Shown here in pieces: positions 14,817 to 23,852 of a DNA stretch of 34,078 nucleotides. The position numbers and the translations under genes were made by a program. The first letter of the stretch is position 1. Each line of letters starts with the position of its first letter. This DNA comes from Alphaproteobacteria bacterium (lineage in GTDB: Bacteria; Pseudomonadota; Alphaproteobacteria; UBA2966). The notes under the pieces were generated by a model. That model ran no database searches and had not been told where the DNA came from. It saw only the letters and a list, made by a program, of their open reading frames with translations. The stretch lies in NCBI GenBank assembly GCA_021296255.1, contig JAGWAU010000020.1, positions 85,611-119,688 of the forward strand. Reading direction: 5' to 3'.

Positions 14817-15614
14817 GATCCACCGGTAGTCGTCCTCGGTCAGCCGTAACTGCGCCAAGGGGTCGTCGGCGTGCGCGTCAAAGCCCGCGGAAGTGAACAG
14901 GATGTCGGGATCGAATCGCCGCAGGCCGGGAAGGATCCTGTCCTCGTAGGCGGCCCGGAATTCGGCGGACCCGGACCCCGCCGCAAGCGGCGCGTTGAAG
15001 ATGTTTCCCACGCCCGTCTCGTTTTCGGACCCGGTTCCCGGATAGAACGGTGCCTGGTGCGACGACGCGTAGAACAGATCCTCGTCGTTCTCGAACATGT
15101 GTTGCGTGCCGTTGCCGTGATGGACGTCGAAATCGACGACGGCCGCCCGCCGCAGCCCATGTTCGGCGCGGCCGTGAAGGGCGCCGACGGCGACGTTGTT
15201 GAACAGGCAGAACCCCATGGAACGTGCCCGTTCGGCATGGTGTCCCGGTGGACGTACGGCGCAGAACGCGTTCTCGGCGCCCTGCTCGGTCATGATCGCG
15301 TCGACGGCCGCCACGACGGCGCCGGCGCCGCGCCGCGCCGCCTCTCCGGAAGCGGGAGACACGACGGTATCCGGATCGAGATGCCGGTGTCCCGTCTTCG
15401 GGATCGCGGCCAGCACGGCATCGATGTACTCGGGTTCGTGAGCCAGCGAGAGTTGCTCGCGGCTCGCCTCCGGTGCTTCACGGCGGACCAGGCCGTCGAA
15501 ACTCTCGCCGGCCAGCACCGCCTGCACCGAGCGCAGACGATCCGGGCTCTCGGGGTGACGGTCGCCCGTGTGGTGGTCGATGCAAACCCGATGGGTATAC
15601 AGGAGTGTTGCCAT
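14685..15614 (-). CDS. Histone-deacetylase family protein (class II-like, zinc amidohydrolase)
   Basis: The 309-residue cytoplasmic enzyme belongs to the arginase/deacetylase fold and probably hydrolyses acetyl-lysine, acetylpolyamine or another amide. The catalytic His pair is in RPPGHHAERA (125-126), zinc ligands in VDFDVHHGNGTQ (D163, H165) and SAGFDAHADDP (D246), and the active-site tyrosine in EGGYNL (Y290). All are present. I chose the ATG at 15614 because MATLLYTHRVCIDHHTGDRH matches the usual N-terminus; the open frame continues upstream to 15806 without similarity. In relatives this gene stands directly before xseB; here it is 10 kb away, with a stub left at 4327-4440. It diverges from the RND adaptor gene. 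Confidence 0.92.
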   Translation of the reverse strand: MATLLYTHRVCIDHHTGDRHPESPDRLRSVQAVLAGESFDGLVRREAPEASREQLSLAHEPEYIDAVLAAIPKTGHRHLDPDTVVSPASGEAARRGAGAVVAAVDAIMTEQGAENAFCAVRPPGHHAERARSMGFCLFNNVAVGALHGRAEHGLRRAAVVDFDVHHGNGTQHMFENDEDLFYASSHQAPFYPGTGSENETGVGNIFNAPLAAGSGSAEFRAAYEDRILPGLRRFDPDILFTSAGFDAHADDPLAQLRLTEDDYRWITRELLAVAKECCDGRIVSALEGGYNLGALARSTEAHVLELMGA

Positions 15615-15642
15615 TGTCCGCCATCGAACCCCTCTGTTTGAT

Positions 15643-15657
15643 TCGACGAACCGTCGA
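15643..15657. promoter_or_regulatory. Inverted repeat in the divergent deacetylase/RND-pump promoter region
   Basis: TCGACG and CGTCGA are perfect half-sites separated by AAC, 28 bases upstream of the deacetylase start and about 134 before the adaptor start. A regulator binding here could control either gene, but no regulator gene is adjacent and GC-rich DNA makes such short palindromes by chance fairly often. Confidence 0.28.
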
Positions 15658-15790
15658 GCCGGCAGAACGCTGTCTATTTGGGGATTTTCGCGGTTAAATG
15701 GCGCCCTGACAATGGAGGGCCGGTGCGTCGCCGGAACGGTTCGTCGGATCCCGGTACTTCGGTCGCGAAGCATGACGGGCGTTGGGTGGA

Positions 15791-16894
15791 ATGCGGGCCT
15801 CGACACAGATCATCGTCGTCGCCGTCCTGGCGGGGCTTGCCGCGGGGGCGTGGTACGCCCGGGATCGCCTGCCCTGGAGCGAAGCGCCTGCCCAAGGCGC
15901 CCAGGGAAAGGGAGGCGGTCAGCGTCCGACCCTGGTCGAGACCACGCCGGCGCGCCGGGGCGACGTGACCGTCACCATCGGTGCCGTGGGCACGGCACAT
16001 GCCGACGAAGCCGTGATCGTTACCTCGAAAGTCACCGGACTCGTATCTGCCGTCCGCTTCCGGGAGGGTGGACGGGTCAAGGCCGGCGAAGTCCTGGTCG
16101 AGCTCGACTCCCGGGAAATGCAGGCGGTGCTGGAAGAGCAGAAGGCGGACCGGGACAACGCAGCCAGGCTGTACGAGCGGGCACGCAAGCTCTACGAGGG
16201 CCGGAACGTGCCGCGCGCCAGGGTCGACGACCTCTACGGCGAATTGCAGAGCGCCGAAGCTCGGGTCAAGGCCGAAGAGGCGCGCATCGAGGCATACTAC
16301 GTCCGGGCACCGTTCAGCGGCCGGCTGGGCCTGCGTCGGGTGAGCGTCGGCGCGCTCGTCGACCCCGGCACGGAGATCACGACGCTCGACGAAACTTCCA
16401 GGATCAAGGCGGATTTCCGCGTTCCCGAAACGGCTCTGGCGCACATCGCCGCGGGTCAGGGCGTCACGGCCGTCAGCGCCGCCTATGCCGGCCGCACGTT
16501 CACCGGCACGGTCGCCACGGTCGATACTCGGGTGGATCCCGTGACCCGTTCCGTCGAGGTGAGAACCGTCTTTGAAAACCCGGACGAGCGCATCCGGCCC
16601 GGCATGTTTCTCACGGCCGAATTCGTGGCCGTCATCCGGAAGGACAGTGTCCTGATTCCCGAGCAGGCGGTCGTCGCCGGTGGGGACCGGCAGTACGTCT
16701 TCATCGTCGACGACGGGAAGGCGGCGCGCCGGGACGTCACCACGGGCGAGCACGTCGACGGTGACATCGAGATCCTCGCGGGACTGTCGCCCGGCGACGT
16801 CGTGGTCACTGCCGGTGTCCAGAAGATTCGCGACGGCGCCCCCGTCGATGTGGCGCCGCCGCCGCCGGACGGTGCCAGGCCCGGCATGAGCTGA
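15791..16894 (+). CDS. RND efflux pump periplasmic adaptor (membrane fusion protein)
   Basis: The 367-residue protein bridges an inner-membrane RND permease to an outer-membrane channel. An N-terminal hydrophobic anchor (about residues 6-22) is followed by a lipoyl half-motif (VTVTIGAVGTAHADEAVIVT), an alpha hairpin around 105-165 (LEEQKADRDNAARLYERARK), the second lipoyl half with YYVRAPFSGRLGLRRVSVGA, a beta-barrel domain with PVTRSVEVR, and a membrane-proximal domain ending VQKIRDGAPVDV. There is no lipobox cysteine, so it is anchored by its N-terminal helix. The ATG at 15791 has GGGTGGA just before it; a TTG nine bases earlier is less likely. The permease starts 8 bases after its stop. 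No outer-membrane factor is in the window. Confidence 0.92.
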   Translation: MRASTQIIVVAVLAGLAAGAWYARDRLPWSEAPAQGAQGKGGGQRPTLVETTPARRGDVTVTIGAVGTAHADEAVIVTSKVTGLVSAVRFREGGRVKAGEVLVELDSREMQAVLEEQKADRDNAARLYERARKLYEGRNVPRARVDDLYGELQSAEARVKAEEARIEAYYVRAPFSGRLGLRRVSVGALVDPGTEITTLDETSRIKADFRVPETALAHIAAGQGVTAVSAAYAGRTFTGTVATVDTRVDPVTRSVEVRTVFENPDERIRPGMFLTAEFVAVIRKDSVLIPEQAVVAGGDRQYVFIVDDGKAARRDVTTGEHVDGDIEILAGLSPGDVVVTAGVQKIRDGAPVDVAPPPPDGARPGMS

Positions 16895-16902
16895 TCGCGC
16901 CG

Positions 16903-19900
16903 ATGATCCTGTCCGACACGTCCATCAAGCGGCCGGTGTTCGCGACCGTGGTCAATCTCGCGTTGATGATCGGCGGATTGTTCGCCTTCGACCGCCTGAC
17001 CGTGCGGGAAGTGCCGGACATCGACCGGCCGGTCGTTTCGGTCACGACGACCTACCGGGGCGCCTCGGCCAACATCATCGAATCCCAGGTGACGCAGGTC
17101 ATCGAGGATGCCGTGGCGGGGATCGAAGGAATCAATATCCTCACCTCGACGAGCCGCGAGGAGTCGTCCGCCGTTTCCATCGAGTTCGATATCGGCCGCG
17201 ACATCGACGCCGCGGTGGGCGACGTGCGGGACCGGGTCGGTCGCGCCATCCGGAATTTGCCCGACGAGGCGGACCCGCCGCGCATCGCCAAGAGCGATGC
17301 CGATGCGCGGGCCATCATGTGGCTGACTCTGACCAGCGACCGCCTCGACCATCTCGAACTTACCGATTATGCCGACCGTTTCTTGACCGACCGGCTGTCG
17401 ATCGTGCCGGGCGTGGCCTCCGTGCGCATCGGCGGGCAACGGCGCTACGCCATGCGGCTGTGGTTGAACAAGCGCGCCATGGCGGCTCGGCGGATCACCG
17501 TCCAGGACGTGGAAGATGCGCTGCGTCGGCAGAATGTAGAGCGCCCGTCGGGGCGCATCGAGTCGTTTCAGCGCGAGATGGCGGTCAGAACCGACTCGGA
17601 CCTGCGGACCGAGGAACAGTTTCGCGATGTCGTCGTCAGGGAACGCGAAGGCTACTTCGTCCGGCTGGGAGAGATCGCACGGGTCGAATTCGGCGCCGAG
17701 GACGACCGAAGCGAACTGAGGATCAGTGGCGTGCCGGCCGTGGGACTGGGAATCATCAAGCAGTCAAAGGCCAACACGCTCGATGTCGCGAACGGAGTCA
17801 GCGACCAGGTGGATCGTCTGCAGGACGGATTGCCGGAAGGTGTCAACCTCGAGGTCGCCTACGACCAGTCGCGCTTCATCGGCCGCGCGATCGAGGAGGT
17901 CTTCATCGCCATTGGTATCGCCTTGTTCATGGTCATCGCCGTGAACTACATCTTCCTGCGGTCCCTGCGGGCAACGGTCATCCCGGCGGTAGCGATCCCG
18001 GTGTCGGTGATCGCGTCGTTCATGGTACTCGCCGCGCTCGGCTTCTCGATCAACATCCTCACTCTGCTGGCGCTCGTGCTCGCCATCGGTCTCGTTGTCG
18101 ACGACGCCATCGTCGTTCTCGAGAACATCCACCGCCGGGTGGAGGCCGGCGAGCCGCCGCTTCTGGCGGGCTTGCGCGGCGCGCGGCGGATCGCTTTCGC
18201 GGTCATCGCCACGACGGTGGTGCTGGTGGCCGTGTTCGTGCCGATCTCCTTCATGGAAGGGGAAACGGGACGGCTGTTTCGGGAATTCGGCATCGCGGTC
18301 GCCGCGGCCGTGGCCTTCTCCAGCTTCGTCGCCCTCACCCTGACCCCGATGATGTGCACCAAGCTCCTCAAGAAACCGGGAGAAGAAGGACGATTCTTCC
18401 GGTGGACGGAGCGTGGCTTTCAAGGCCTTCACGGAGCCTACCGTTGGGCCCTCGTCCGAGCCTTGGACATGCCCGTCGTCGTAATCGCCCTGACCGTCGG
18501 CGTTTCCGCGATCGCCTTCGTCATGTTTCAGGCGGCGCCCAAGGAATTCGCGCCGGTCGAGGATCGGGGCGTGATCTTCATCCCCATTTCCGCGCCGGAA
18601 AGCGCGAGCATCGAATACACGCGCCGCTACGTCCGCATCATCGAGCAGCGCCTGCAGCCCATCATTGATCGTGGCGACGCGAAAAATTTCCTCGCCATCG
18701 TGGCGCCGAGCTTCGGGCGCCCCGGCGCCGTCAACCGGGCCTTCGCCATCCTGCGTCTGAAGCCTTGGGATGAGCGCGACGTCAAGCAGCAGCAGGTCAC
18801 CCGGGAGATCTTCCCGAGGCTTCTGAGCGTTCCGGGCGTCCGCGCCTTCGCCGTCAATCCGTCGAGCCTTGGAAGGCGGCGATTCGGCGCCCCGATCCAG
18901 ATGGTGCTTGGCGGCCAGGATTACGAGGAGCTTCTCGACTGGCGCAACCGGGTCATGGCGCGCGCCCGCGGGAACCCGCGCCTGCTCGGCGTGCAATCCG
19001 ATTTCCAGGAGAACCGGCCGCAACTGCTCGTCGACATCCACCGGGACCGTGCCGCCGATCTCGGCGTTTCGGTCGACGACATCGGGCGTGCGCTTGAAAC
19101 CATGCTGGGAGCGAGGTTCGTCACCACGGTCGAGGTCGGGGGCAAGCTCTACAACGTCGTGGTTCAGGCGCGCGCAGAGGACCGTACCCGTCCCGGCGAC
19201 CTGAGCGACATCTACGTGCGATCGAGGACCGGCGAGGAACTGATCCCGTTGTCCAACCTGGTGTCTCTGCGCGAGACGGCCGGAGCCCGGGAGCTGAAAC
19301 GTGTCGACCGCATGCGCGCGATCACGGTCACGGCGTCGCTCGCGCCGGGCTACACGATGGGAGAGGCGATCGCTTATCTCGAACGGGTCGGCGTCGAAGA
19401 GCTGCCCGCGACCGCGCGGGTTAGTTGGGACGGTGCCTCGCGGGAGTTCAACGAGTCGTCCAGCTCGCTGTACGTGACGTTCGGACTCGCGTTGCTGATC
19501 GTATTTCTGGTCCTGGCCGCCCAGTTCGAAAGCTTCATCCACCCGCTCGTCATCATGCTGACGGTGCCCCTCGCGGTCACGGGTGCCCTGGGATCCATCC
19601 TCTTGCTGGGACTCTCCCTGAACATCTACAGCCAGATCGGCATGGTCATGCTCATCGGGCTGACGGCCAAGAACGGCATCTTGATCGTTGAGTTCGCCAA
19701 TCAGATGCGGGACGAAGGCCGCGACCTCCGGGAAGCCATCCGCGAGGCTTCCATCGTCCGATTGCGGCCCATTCTGATGACCAGTATCGCGACGTCGTTC
19801 AGCGCCATTCCGCTGGCCACGAGCAGCGGCGCAGGGGCGGAAGCGAGACGGGCGCTCGGCACGGTGATCATCGGTGGCGTCAGCTTCTCAACCCTGCTGA

Positions 19901-20028
19901 GCCTCTTCGTCATCCCCGTGCTTTATCTGCTGCTCGCCCGCTACACGCGGCCCACGGGCCACATCGCGCGCCGGCTGTCGGCGCTCGAAAGCGCGCAACG
20001 CAACGAGGGCGTCCGAGCGGCGGAATGA
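16903..20028 (+). CDS. RND multidrug efflux permease, HAE1 (AcrB/MexF) type
   Basis: The 1041-residue inner-membrane proton-driven pump shows the full RND layout: N-terminal SDTSIKRPVFATVVNLALMI helix, two large periplasmic porter domains, and twelve membrane segments. TM4 carries the proton-relay aspartates in GLVVDDAIVVLENIHRR near residues 400-401; the second half has AQFESFIHPLVIMLTVPLAV and GLTAKNGILIVEFANQ with the relay lysine. No truncation is visible. It forms an operon with the adaptor. Substrates cannot be deduced; sequence features fit drug/solvent exporters rather than heavy-metal CusA pumps, as the methionine triad is absent. It converges with the acyl-CoA ligase gene, 13 bases between the stops. 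Confidence 0.93.
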   Translation: MILSDTSIKRPVFATVVNLALMIGGLFAFDRLTVREVPDIDRPVVSVTTTYRGASANIIESQVTQVIEDAVAGIEGINILTSTSREESSAVSIEFDIGRDIDAAVGDVRDRVGRAIRNLPDEADPPRIAKSDADARAIMWLTLTSDRLDHLELTDYADRFLTDRLSIVPGVASVRIGGQRRYAMRLWLNKRAMAARRITVQDVEDALRRQNVERPSGRIESFQREMAVRTDSDLRTEEQFRDVVVREREGYFVRLGEIARVEFGAEDDRSELRISGVPAVGLGIIKQSKANTLDVANGVSDQVDRLQDGLPEGVNLEVAYDQSRFIGRAIEEVFIAIGIALFMVIAVNYIFLRSLRATVIPAVAIPVSVIASFMVLAALGFSINILTLLALVLAIGLVVDDAIVVLENIHRRVEAGEPPLLAGLRGARRIAFAVIATTVVLVAVFVPISFMEGETGRLFREFGIAVAAAVAFSSFVALTLTPMMCTKLLKKPGEEGRFFRWTERGFQGLHGAYRWALVRALDMPVVVIALTVGVSAIAFVMFQAAPKEFAPVEDRGVIFIPISAPESASIEYTRRYVRIIEQRLQPIIDRGDAKNFLAIVAPSFGRPGAVNRAFAILRLKPWDERDVKQQQVTREIFPRLLSVPGVRAFAVNPSSLGRRRFGAPIQMVLGGQDYEELLDWRNRVMARARGNPRLLGVQSDFQENRPQLLVDIHRDRAADLGVSVDDIGRALETMLGARFVTTVEVGGKLYNVVVQARAEDRTRPGDLSDIYVRSRTGEELIPLSNLVSLRETAGARELKRVDRMRAITVTASLAPGYTMGEAIAYLERVGVEELPATARVSWDGASREFNESSSSLYVTFGLALLIVFLVLAAQFESFIHPLVIMLTVPLAVTGALGSILLLGLSLNIYSQIGMVMLIGLTAKNGILIVEFANQMRDEGRDLREAIREASIVRLRPILMTSIATSFSAIPLATSSGAGAEARRALGTVIIGGVSFSTLLSLFVIPVLYLLLARYTRPTGHIARRLSALESAQRNEGVRAAE

Positions 20029-20041
20029 CCCGAGGTTCGTG

Positions 20042-21742
20042 TCAGGCGGCCGGTGTCTCGGTCGGGGAGGTTTGCAGCTTCGCCTCCTCTTCGGCCACGA
20101 GCTCCTTTTTGGACAGCTTGCCGATCATGGTCTTGGGCAAGGTATCCCGAAACTCGATGTGCTTGGGCACCTCGTGCCGGCCGAGCCTGTCCTGAAGGAA
20201 TGTCCTCAGTTCCTCTTCCCCGAGCGCCTGGCCTTCCCTGAGCTTGACGAACGCCTTCACGCTCTGGCCCTGGTATTCATCCGGTACGCCGATCACCGTC
20301 ACTTCCTCGACCGCGGGATGCTGGTAGATCCCGTCCTCGACGTGACGCGGATAGACGTTGAAGCCGCTGACCAGGATGAGGTCCTTGATGCGGTCGATAA
20401 TGAACGTGTAGCCGTCTTCGTCCGTGTAGCCCACGTCACCCGTCCGCAGCCGACCGTCGACGATGACGTCCCGCGTCGCCGCCTCGTTCCGCCAATAGCC
20501 GGCCATGACCTGGGGACCCGAGACGCAGATCTCGCCGGTCTCGCCTTGGGGCAGCACCTTGCCGGGATCGTCACGATCGACGATCTCGATCACGGTTCCG
20601 GGCATGGGCAGGCCGATCGATCCCGCTTTGGCGTCATCCGAGAACGGATTGCATGTGGCGACCGGGGAACATTCGGTCAGTCCGTAACCCTCCACCAGCT
20701 TGCACCCGGATTGCTCCTCGAATCGCTGCTTGACCTCGATCGGGAGCGGCGCGCCGCCGGAGATGCAGGCCTTGATGGACTTGAGGTCGAAGTCCTGCAA
20801 CTTGGGGTGGGTGTTGATGGCGCCGAACATGGTCGGCACGCCGTCGAACACGGTAGGCCTCTTCTTGTTGATGTCCTTGAGCACCGCGTCGAGCTCGAAC
20901 CGCGGGTGCATGATGATGACGGCGCCGAGATGGATGCTCATGTTCATCACGGCGGTCATGGCGAACACGTGGAAGAACGGCAGCACGCCCATGACGCGTT
21001 CGGCGCCCGGTTCCAGGGCAGGGAACCAGACTCCGCACTGTATGGTGTTGATGAAGATATTCGCGTGCGTCAGCATGGCGCCCTTCGGTACGCCCGTCGT
21101 GCCGCCCGTGTACTGAAGCACCGCGACGTCGTTCTCGGGATCGATCGTGGCGGGTTCGTGTCCGCCTTCGTTGTTGAGCAGCTCCTCGAACGGGACGTGG
21201 CTCGCATCGTTGGGCGCCCGAACGACGTCGCGACGCTTCACCAGCGGAAAAAGCCAGTTCTTGGGGAAGGGCAACACCTCGCTCATGGTGCCGACGACCA
21301 GGAGCTTCAGGCGGCTCTGCTCCAGCATGGCCTGTGCCTTCGGATAGAGCGCCGTGAGATTGAGTGTCACCATGATGTCGGTCTGGGAATCCTCGATCTG
21401 TTGCAGCAGCTCCGGCTCGGAGTAGAGCGGGCTGTAGTTCACTACGGTACCGCCCGCCTTGAGGATGGCGTAGTAGCAGATCACGAATTGCGGACAGTTC
21501 GGCAGGAACAGTCCGACCTTCGTCCCCTTCTCGACACCCAGGCCTTGGAATCCGGATGCCGCCCGGTCGACCAGCACGTCGAGTTCGCCGTAGGTGTAGA
21601 TCCGGCCCAGGAAATCGATGCAGGGCCGCTGCGGGAACCGGGTAACCGCGTCGTCCAACAGCGTAAAGAGCGGCTTGGCGGGGATCGGCATGTTCCAATC
21701 CACACCCTCGGGATAGCTCTTGAGCCAACTGTGGTCTGTCAT
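20042..21742 (-). CDS. fadD: Long-chain acyl-CoA ligase (AMP-binding), FadD-like
   Basis: The 566-residue enzyme activates fatty acids to acyl-CoA through an acyl-AMP. The P-loop-like motif YTGGTTGVPKGAMLTHANIF (about 211-230), GYGLTECSPV, TGDVGYTDEDGY and the C-terminal LPKTMIGKLSKKELV with the catalytic lysine are all present. FadD-specific features include the N-terminal WLKSYPEGVDWNMP and PFFHVFAMTAVMN. Length equals E. coli FadD. It is the last gene of the minus-strand run acyl-CoA dehydrogenase, isomerase, flavoprotein, ligase; it starts 48 bases after the flavoprotein gene. No transmembrane segment; membrane-peripheral as in the family. Confidence 0.92.
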   Translation of the reverse strand: MTDHSWLKSYPEGVDWNMPIPAKPLFTLLDDAVTRFPQRPCIDFLGRIYTYGELDVLVDRAASGFQGLGVEKGTKVGLFLPNCPQFVICYYAILKAGGTVVNYSPLYSEPELLQQIEDSQTDIMVTLNLTALYPKAQAMLEQSRLKLLVVGTMSEVLPFPKNWLFPLVKRRDVVRAPNDASHVPFEELLNNEGGHEPATIDPENDVAVLQYTGGTTGVPKGAMLTHANIFINTIQCGVWFPALEPGAERVMGVLPFFHVFAMTAVMNMSIHLGAVIIMHPRFELDAVLKDINKKRPTVFDGVPTMFGAINTHPKLQDFDLKSIKACISGGAPLPIEVKQRFEEQSGCKLVEGYGLTECSPVATCNPFSDDAKAGSIGLPMPGTVIEIVDRDDPGKVLPQGETGEICVSGPQVMAGYWRNEAATRDVIVDGRLRTGDVGYTDEDGYTFIIDRIKDLILVSGFNVYPRHVEDGIYQHPAVEEVTVIGVPDEYQGQSVKAFVKLREGQALGEEELRTFLQDRLGRHEVPKHIEFRDTLPKTMIGKLSKKELVAEEEAKLQTSPTETPAA

Positions 21743-21790
21743 GACGAATTCCCTCCGGAGTGGCGATCAGAGTACGGTCATGGCGGTCGG

Positions 21791-22792
21791 TCACGCCGTT
21801 GCGCGCCGGGGTGCTGCCGGCGTCAGGGTTCCCAAGCGGTGGTTCACGATGTCCGCTGCCTCCAGGATGATGCGGTCGATGAGCTCCTTGACCGTGGGGA
21901 TGTCCTGAATGAGGCCGACGGTCTGTCCTCCCCAGATGATTCCGTGGTCGAGGTCGCCGGTCTCCAGCACTTGCCGGCTCTTTTCGCCCGAGACGTATTC
22001 GATCAGGTCTTCGATGGTGTGATCCGGATTCGATGTCTCTACTTCCCGGATCCTTTCCGCCACGCTGTTCTTCAGGATTCGGGCGGTGTTGCGCAGTTTG
22101 CGGAAGATCAGCACCGTATCGCGCTCGGAACACTGCACCATGAACTGTTTCACGTTGTCATGAACCGGCGCCTCCCGGGTTGCCACCATCCGTGATCCCA
22201 TGTTGATTGCGTCGGCACCCAACGCCAGTGCCGCGACCAGGCCTCTTGCGTCCGCGAATCCGCCGGAGGCCACGATCGGAATGTCGATCTGGTCGGCCGA
22301 CGTCGGCAGAAGCACGAGCCCCGGCACGTCGTCCTCGCCCGGATGACCCGCGCATTCGAGACCATCGATCCCGACGGCGTCGCATCCGATGCTCTGTGCC
22401 TTCAGGCCGTGCCGAACCGAGGTGCACTTGTGCAGCGTCTTGACGCCGGCTTCCTTGAAGATGGGCATGAAGGGTTCCGGATTGCGTCCTGCCGTCTCGA
22501 TGATCCTTACATCGGACTCGACGGCTGCCCGCGCGTACTCCTCGTAGGGGACCGGCGTCAGGGTCGGCAGGATCGTCAGATTGACGCCGAACGGCTTGTC
22601 CGTCATGTCGCGCGTGCGCTGAATTTCCTTGACCAGATCCTCGGGCGTCGGTTGCGTCAGCGCGGTGAGAAACCCGAGGGCGCCCGCGTTCGCGACCGCC
22701 GACACGAGTTCGGCCTTGCCCACGCCCTGCAGGCCGCCCTGAACGAGTGGATGCTCGATGCCGAACAACTCGGTTACGCGCGTCTTGAACAT
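21791..22792 (-). CDS. NAD(P)H-dependent flavin oxidoreductase / nitronate monooxygenase family
   Basis: The roughly 333-residue TIM-barrel FMN protein belongs to the 2-nitropropane dioxygenase/FabK-like group. Recognisable are the N-terminal FGIEHPLVQGGLQGVGKAEL, GIDGLECAGHPGEDDVP, and the FMN-phosphate segment VASGGFADARGLVAALALGA followed by DAINMGSRMVATREAPVH. Of two nearby ATGs I prefer 22792, because GGAG lies 6 bases before it; the ATG at 22798 touches the GGAG. In fatty-acid gene runs of alphaproteobacteria such proteins are common and their substrate is usually unknown (nitronates, or enoyl thioesters for FabK relatives). The catalytic His of classic nitronate monooxygenases may be H175 in CAGHPGE. 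Confidence 0.87.
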   Translation of the reverse strand: MFKTRVTELFGIEHPLVQGGLQGVGKAELVSAVANAGALGFLTALTQPTPEDLVKEIQRTRDMTDKPFGVNLTILPTLTPVPYEEYARAAVESDVRIIETAGRNPEPFMPIFKEAGVKTLHKCTSVRHGLKAQSIGCDAVGIDGLECAGHPGEDDVPGLVLLPTSADQIDIPIVASGGFADARGLVAALALGADAINMGSRMVATREAPVHDNVKQFMVQCSERDTVLIFRKLRNTARILKNSVAERIREVETSNPDHTIEDLIEYVSGEKSRQVLETGDLDHGIIWGGQTVGLIQDIPTVKELIDRIILEAADIVNHRLGTLTPAAPRRATA

Positions 22793-22956
22793 GGTCATCT
22801 CCGGTCCGTCACATCGAGTGGATCGCCAGTCCGGTCGCAACGACCGCAGACCTCACCAATGGCGCCGGACGGTGAGCCTGAGAGTTTGGGGACCCGATCG
22901 ACTAGACCATGCCGCTCTTCCGAATTCAACTCGGGCCGGCCGGACCGCAACGATCT

Positions 22957-22979
22957 CCCTCCTCCTCGGCAGGGGAGGG
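22957..22979. terminator. Hairpin between the isomerase and flavoprotein genes, extragenic palindrome type
   Basis: CCCTCC and GGAGGG pair around CCTCGGCAGG, and the sequence continues TCGGGGTGG, a form seen scattered in many alphaproteobacterial genomes. It lies just after the end of the isomerase gene (minus strand, stop at 22996) in a 203-base gap and could slow or stop transcription. No T-run. Confidence 0.4.
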
Positions 22980-22995
22980 TCGGGGTGGCGCGGGC

Positions 22996-23793
22996 CTACC
23001 GTCCCTTGAATTCCGGCGCCCGTTTCTCCATGAACGCGTTCAGCCCTTCGGCGAAATCCTCCGTGGCCGCGCAGCGGGCGAAGCTCTCCTTTTCGCGGTC
23101 GAGCTGAGTGTCCAGGTCCGACGTGAGCGACGAGTGAAGCAGCGCCTTGGTCCGGCCGAGGGCGACCGTAGGGCCTTCCGCCAACCGCGCCGCGAGCGCG
23201 CGGGTTTCCCGCTCCCGCTCCTCTGCCGGGACGACCTTGTTGACGAGCCCCAGCGACAGCGCCGTTTCCGCATCGAACCGGTCTCCGAGCATGGCGACCT
23301 CCATCGCCCTTTTCAGGCCGACGATCCGCGGCAGACCGTAGGTCCCGCCGCCGTCGGGGCTGGTACCGATCTTGATATAGGCGAGGGTGAACACGGCATC
23401 TTCCGCCGCGACCGCGAGATCGCTGCCCATGGTGATGGACAGGCCCGCGCCTGCGACCGCTCCGTGGACGCTGGCGACGACCGGTTTGGACAGCGCTTGC
23501 ATGCCGTTCACGACCACGTGGAACCTGGAGATGAAGGAGCGGAACTGCTCCTGCCGGGCGTCGACATCCATGGCTACCCACTCCTGCATGAGCTGGATGT
23601 CGCCACCCGCGCAAAAGTGCTTGCCTGCCCCTTGAAGGACGACGCAGCGGACATCGGGGTCGCGACCCGCGCGGCCGAATGCGTTTGCCAATCCGTCGAC
23701 CATCTCGCCGCCCAGGACGTTGAGGCGGTCGGGCCAATTCATCGTGATTGTCAGAACGCCGTCGGAAACGTTCTGCGTAACCGCATCCGGCAT
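22996..23793 (-). CDS. Enoyl-CoA hydratase/isomerase family, active site of PaaG/enoyl-CoA isomerase type
   Basis: The 265-residue crotonase-fold enzyme has the oxyanion-hole segments GAGKHFCAGGDIQ (55-67) and VHGAVAGAGLSITMGSDLAV. Both catalytic glutamates of true hydratases are missing: the positions correspond to Ser119 and Tyr139. Instead there is Asp147 in IGTSPDGGGTYGLPRIVG, the arrangement of PaaG and related delta3-delta2 enoyl-CoA isomerases, which use that aspartate. Isomerisation of unsaturated acyl-CoA is therefore more likely than hydration. The ATG at 23793 has AGGAGGA at good distance; the open frame continues upstream to 24108 but overlaps the acyl-CoA dehydrogenase. It lies 59 bases after that gene. 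Confidence 0.88.
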   Translation of the reverse strand: MPDAVTQNVSDGVLTITMNWPDRLNVLGGEMVDGLANAFGRAGRDPDVRCVVLQGAGKHFCAGGDIQLMQEWVAMDVDARQEQFRSFISRFHVVVNGMQALSKPVVASVHGAVAGAGLSITMGSDLAVAAEDAVFTLAYIKIGTSPDGGGTYGLPRIVGLKRAMEVAMLGDRFDAETALSLGLVNKVVPAEERERETRALAARLAEGPTVALGRTKALLHSSLTSDLDTQLDREKESFARCAATEDFAEGLNAFMEKRAPEFKGR

Positions 23794-23852
23794 GGGTTCC
23801 TCCGAAGCTGAGGGATGGGGGATGCCGGGCGAGCGCGGCCCGGCGGTTGTCC

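Noticed and set aside
20039..22195. Long plus-strand open frame of 718 codons (and similar long frames opposite the RND permease, HyuA and the antiporter)
   Set aside because: They lie exactly opposite intact conserved genes in GC-rich DNA, have no domain, and are rich in Arg, His, Asp and Gly as expected for antisense frames.
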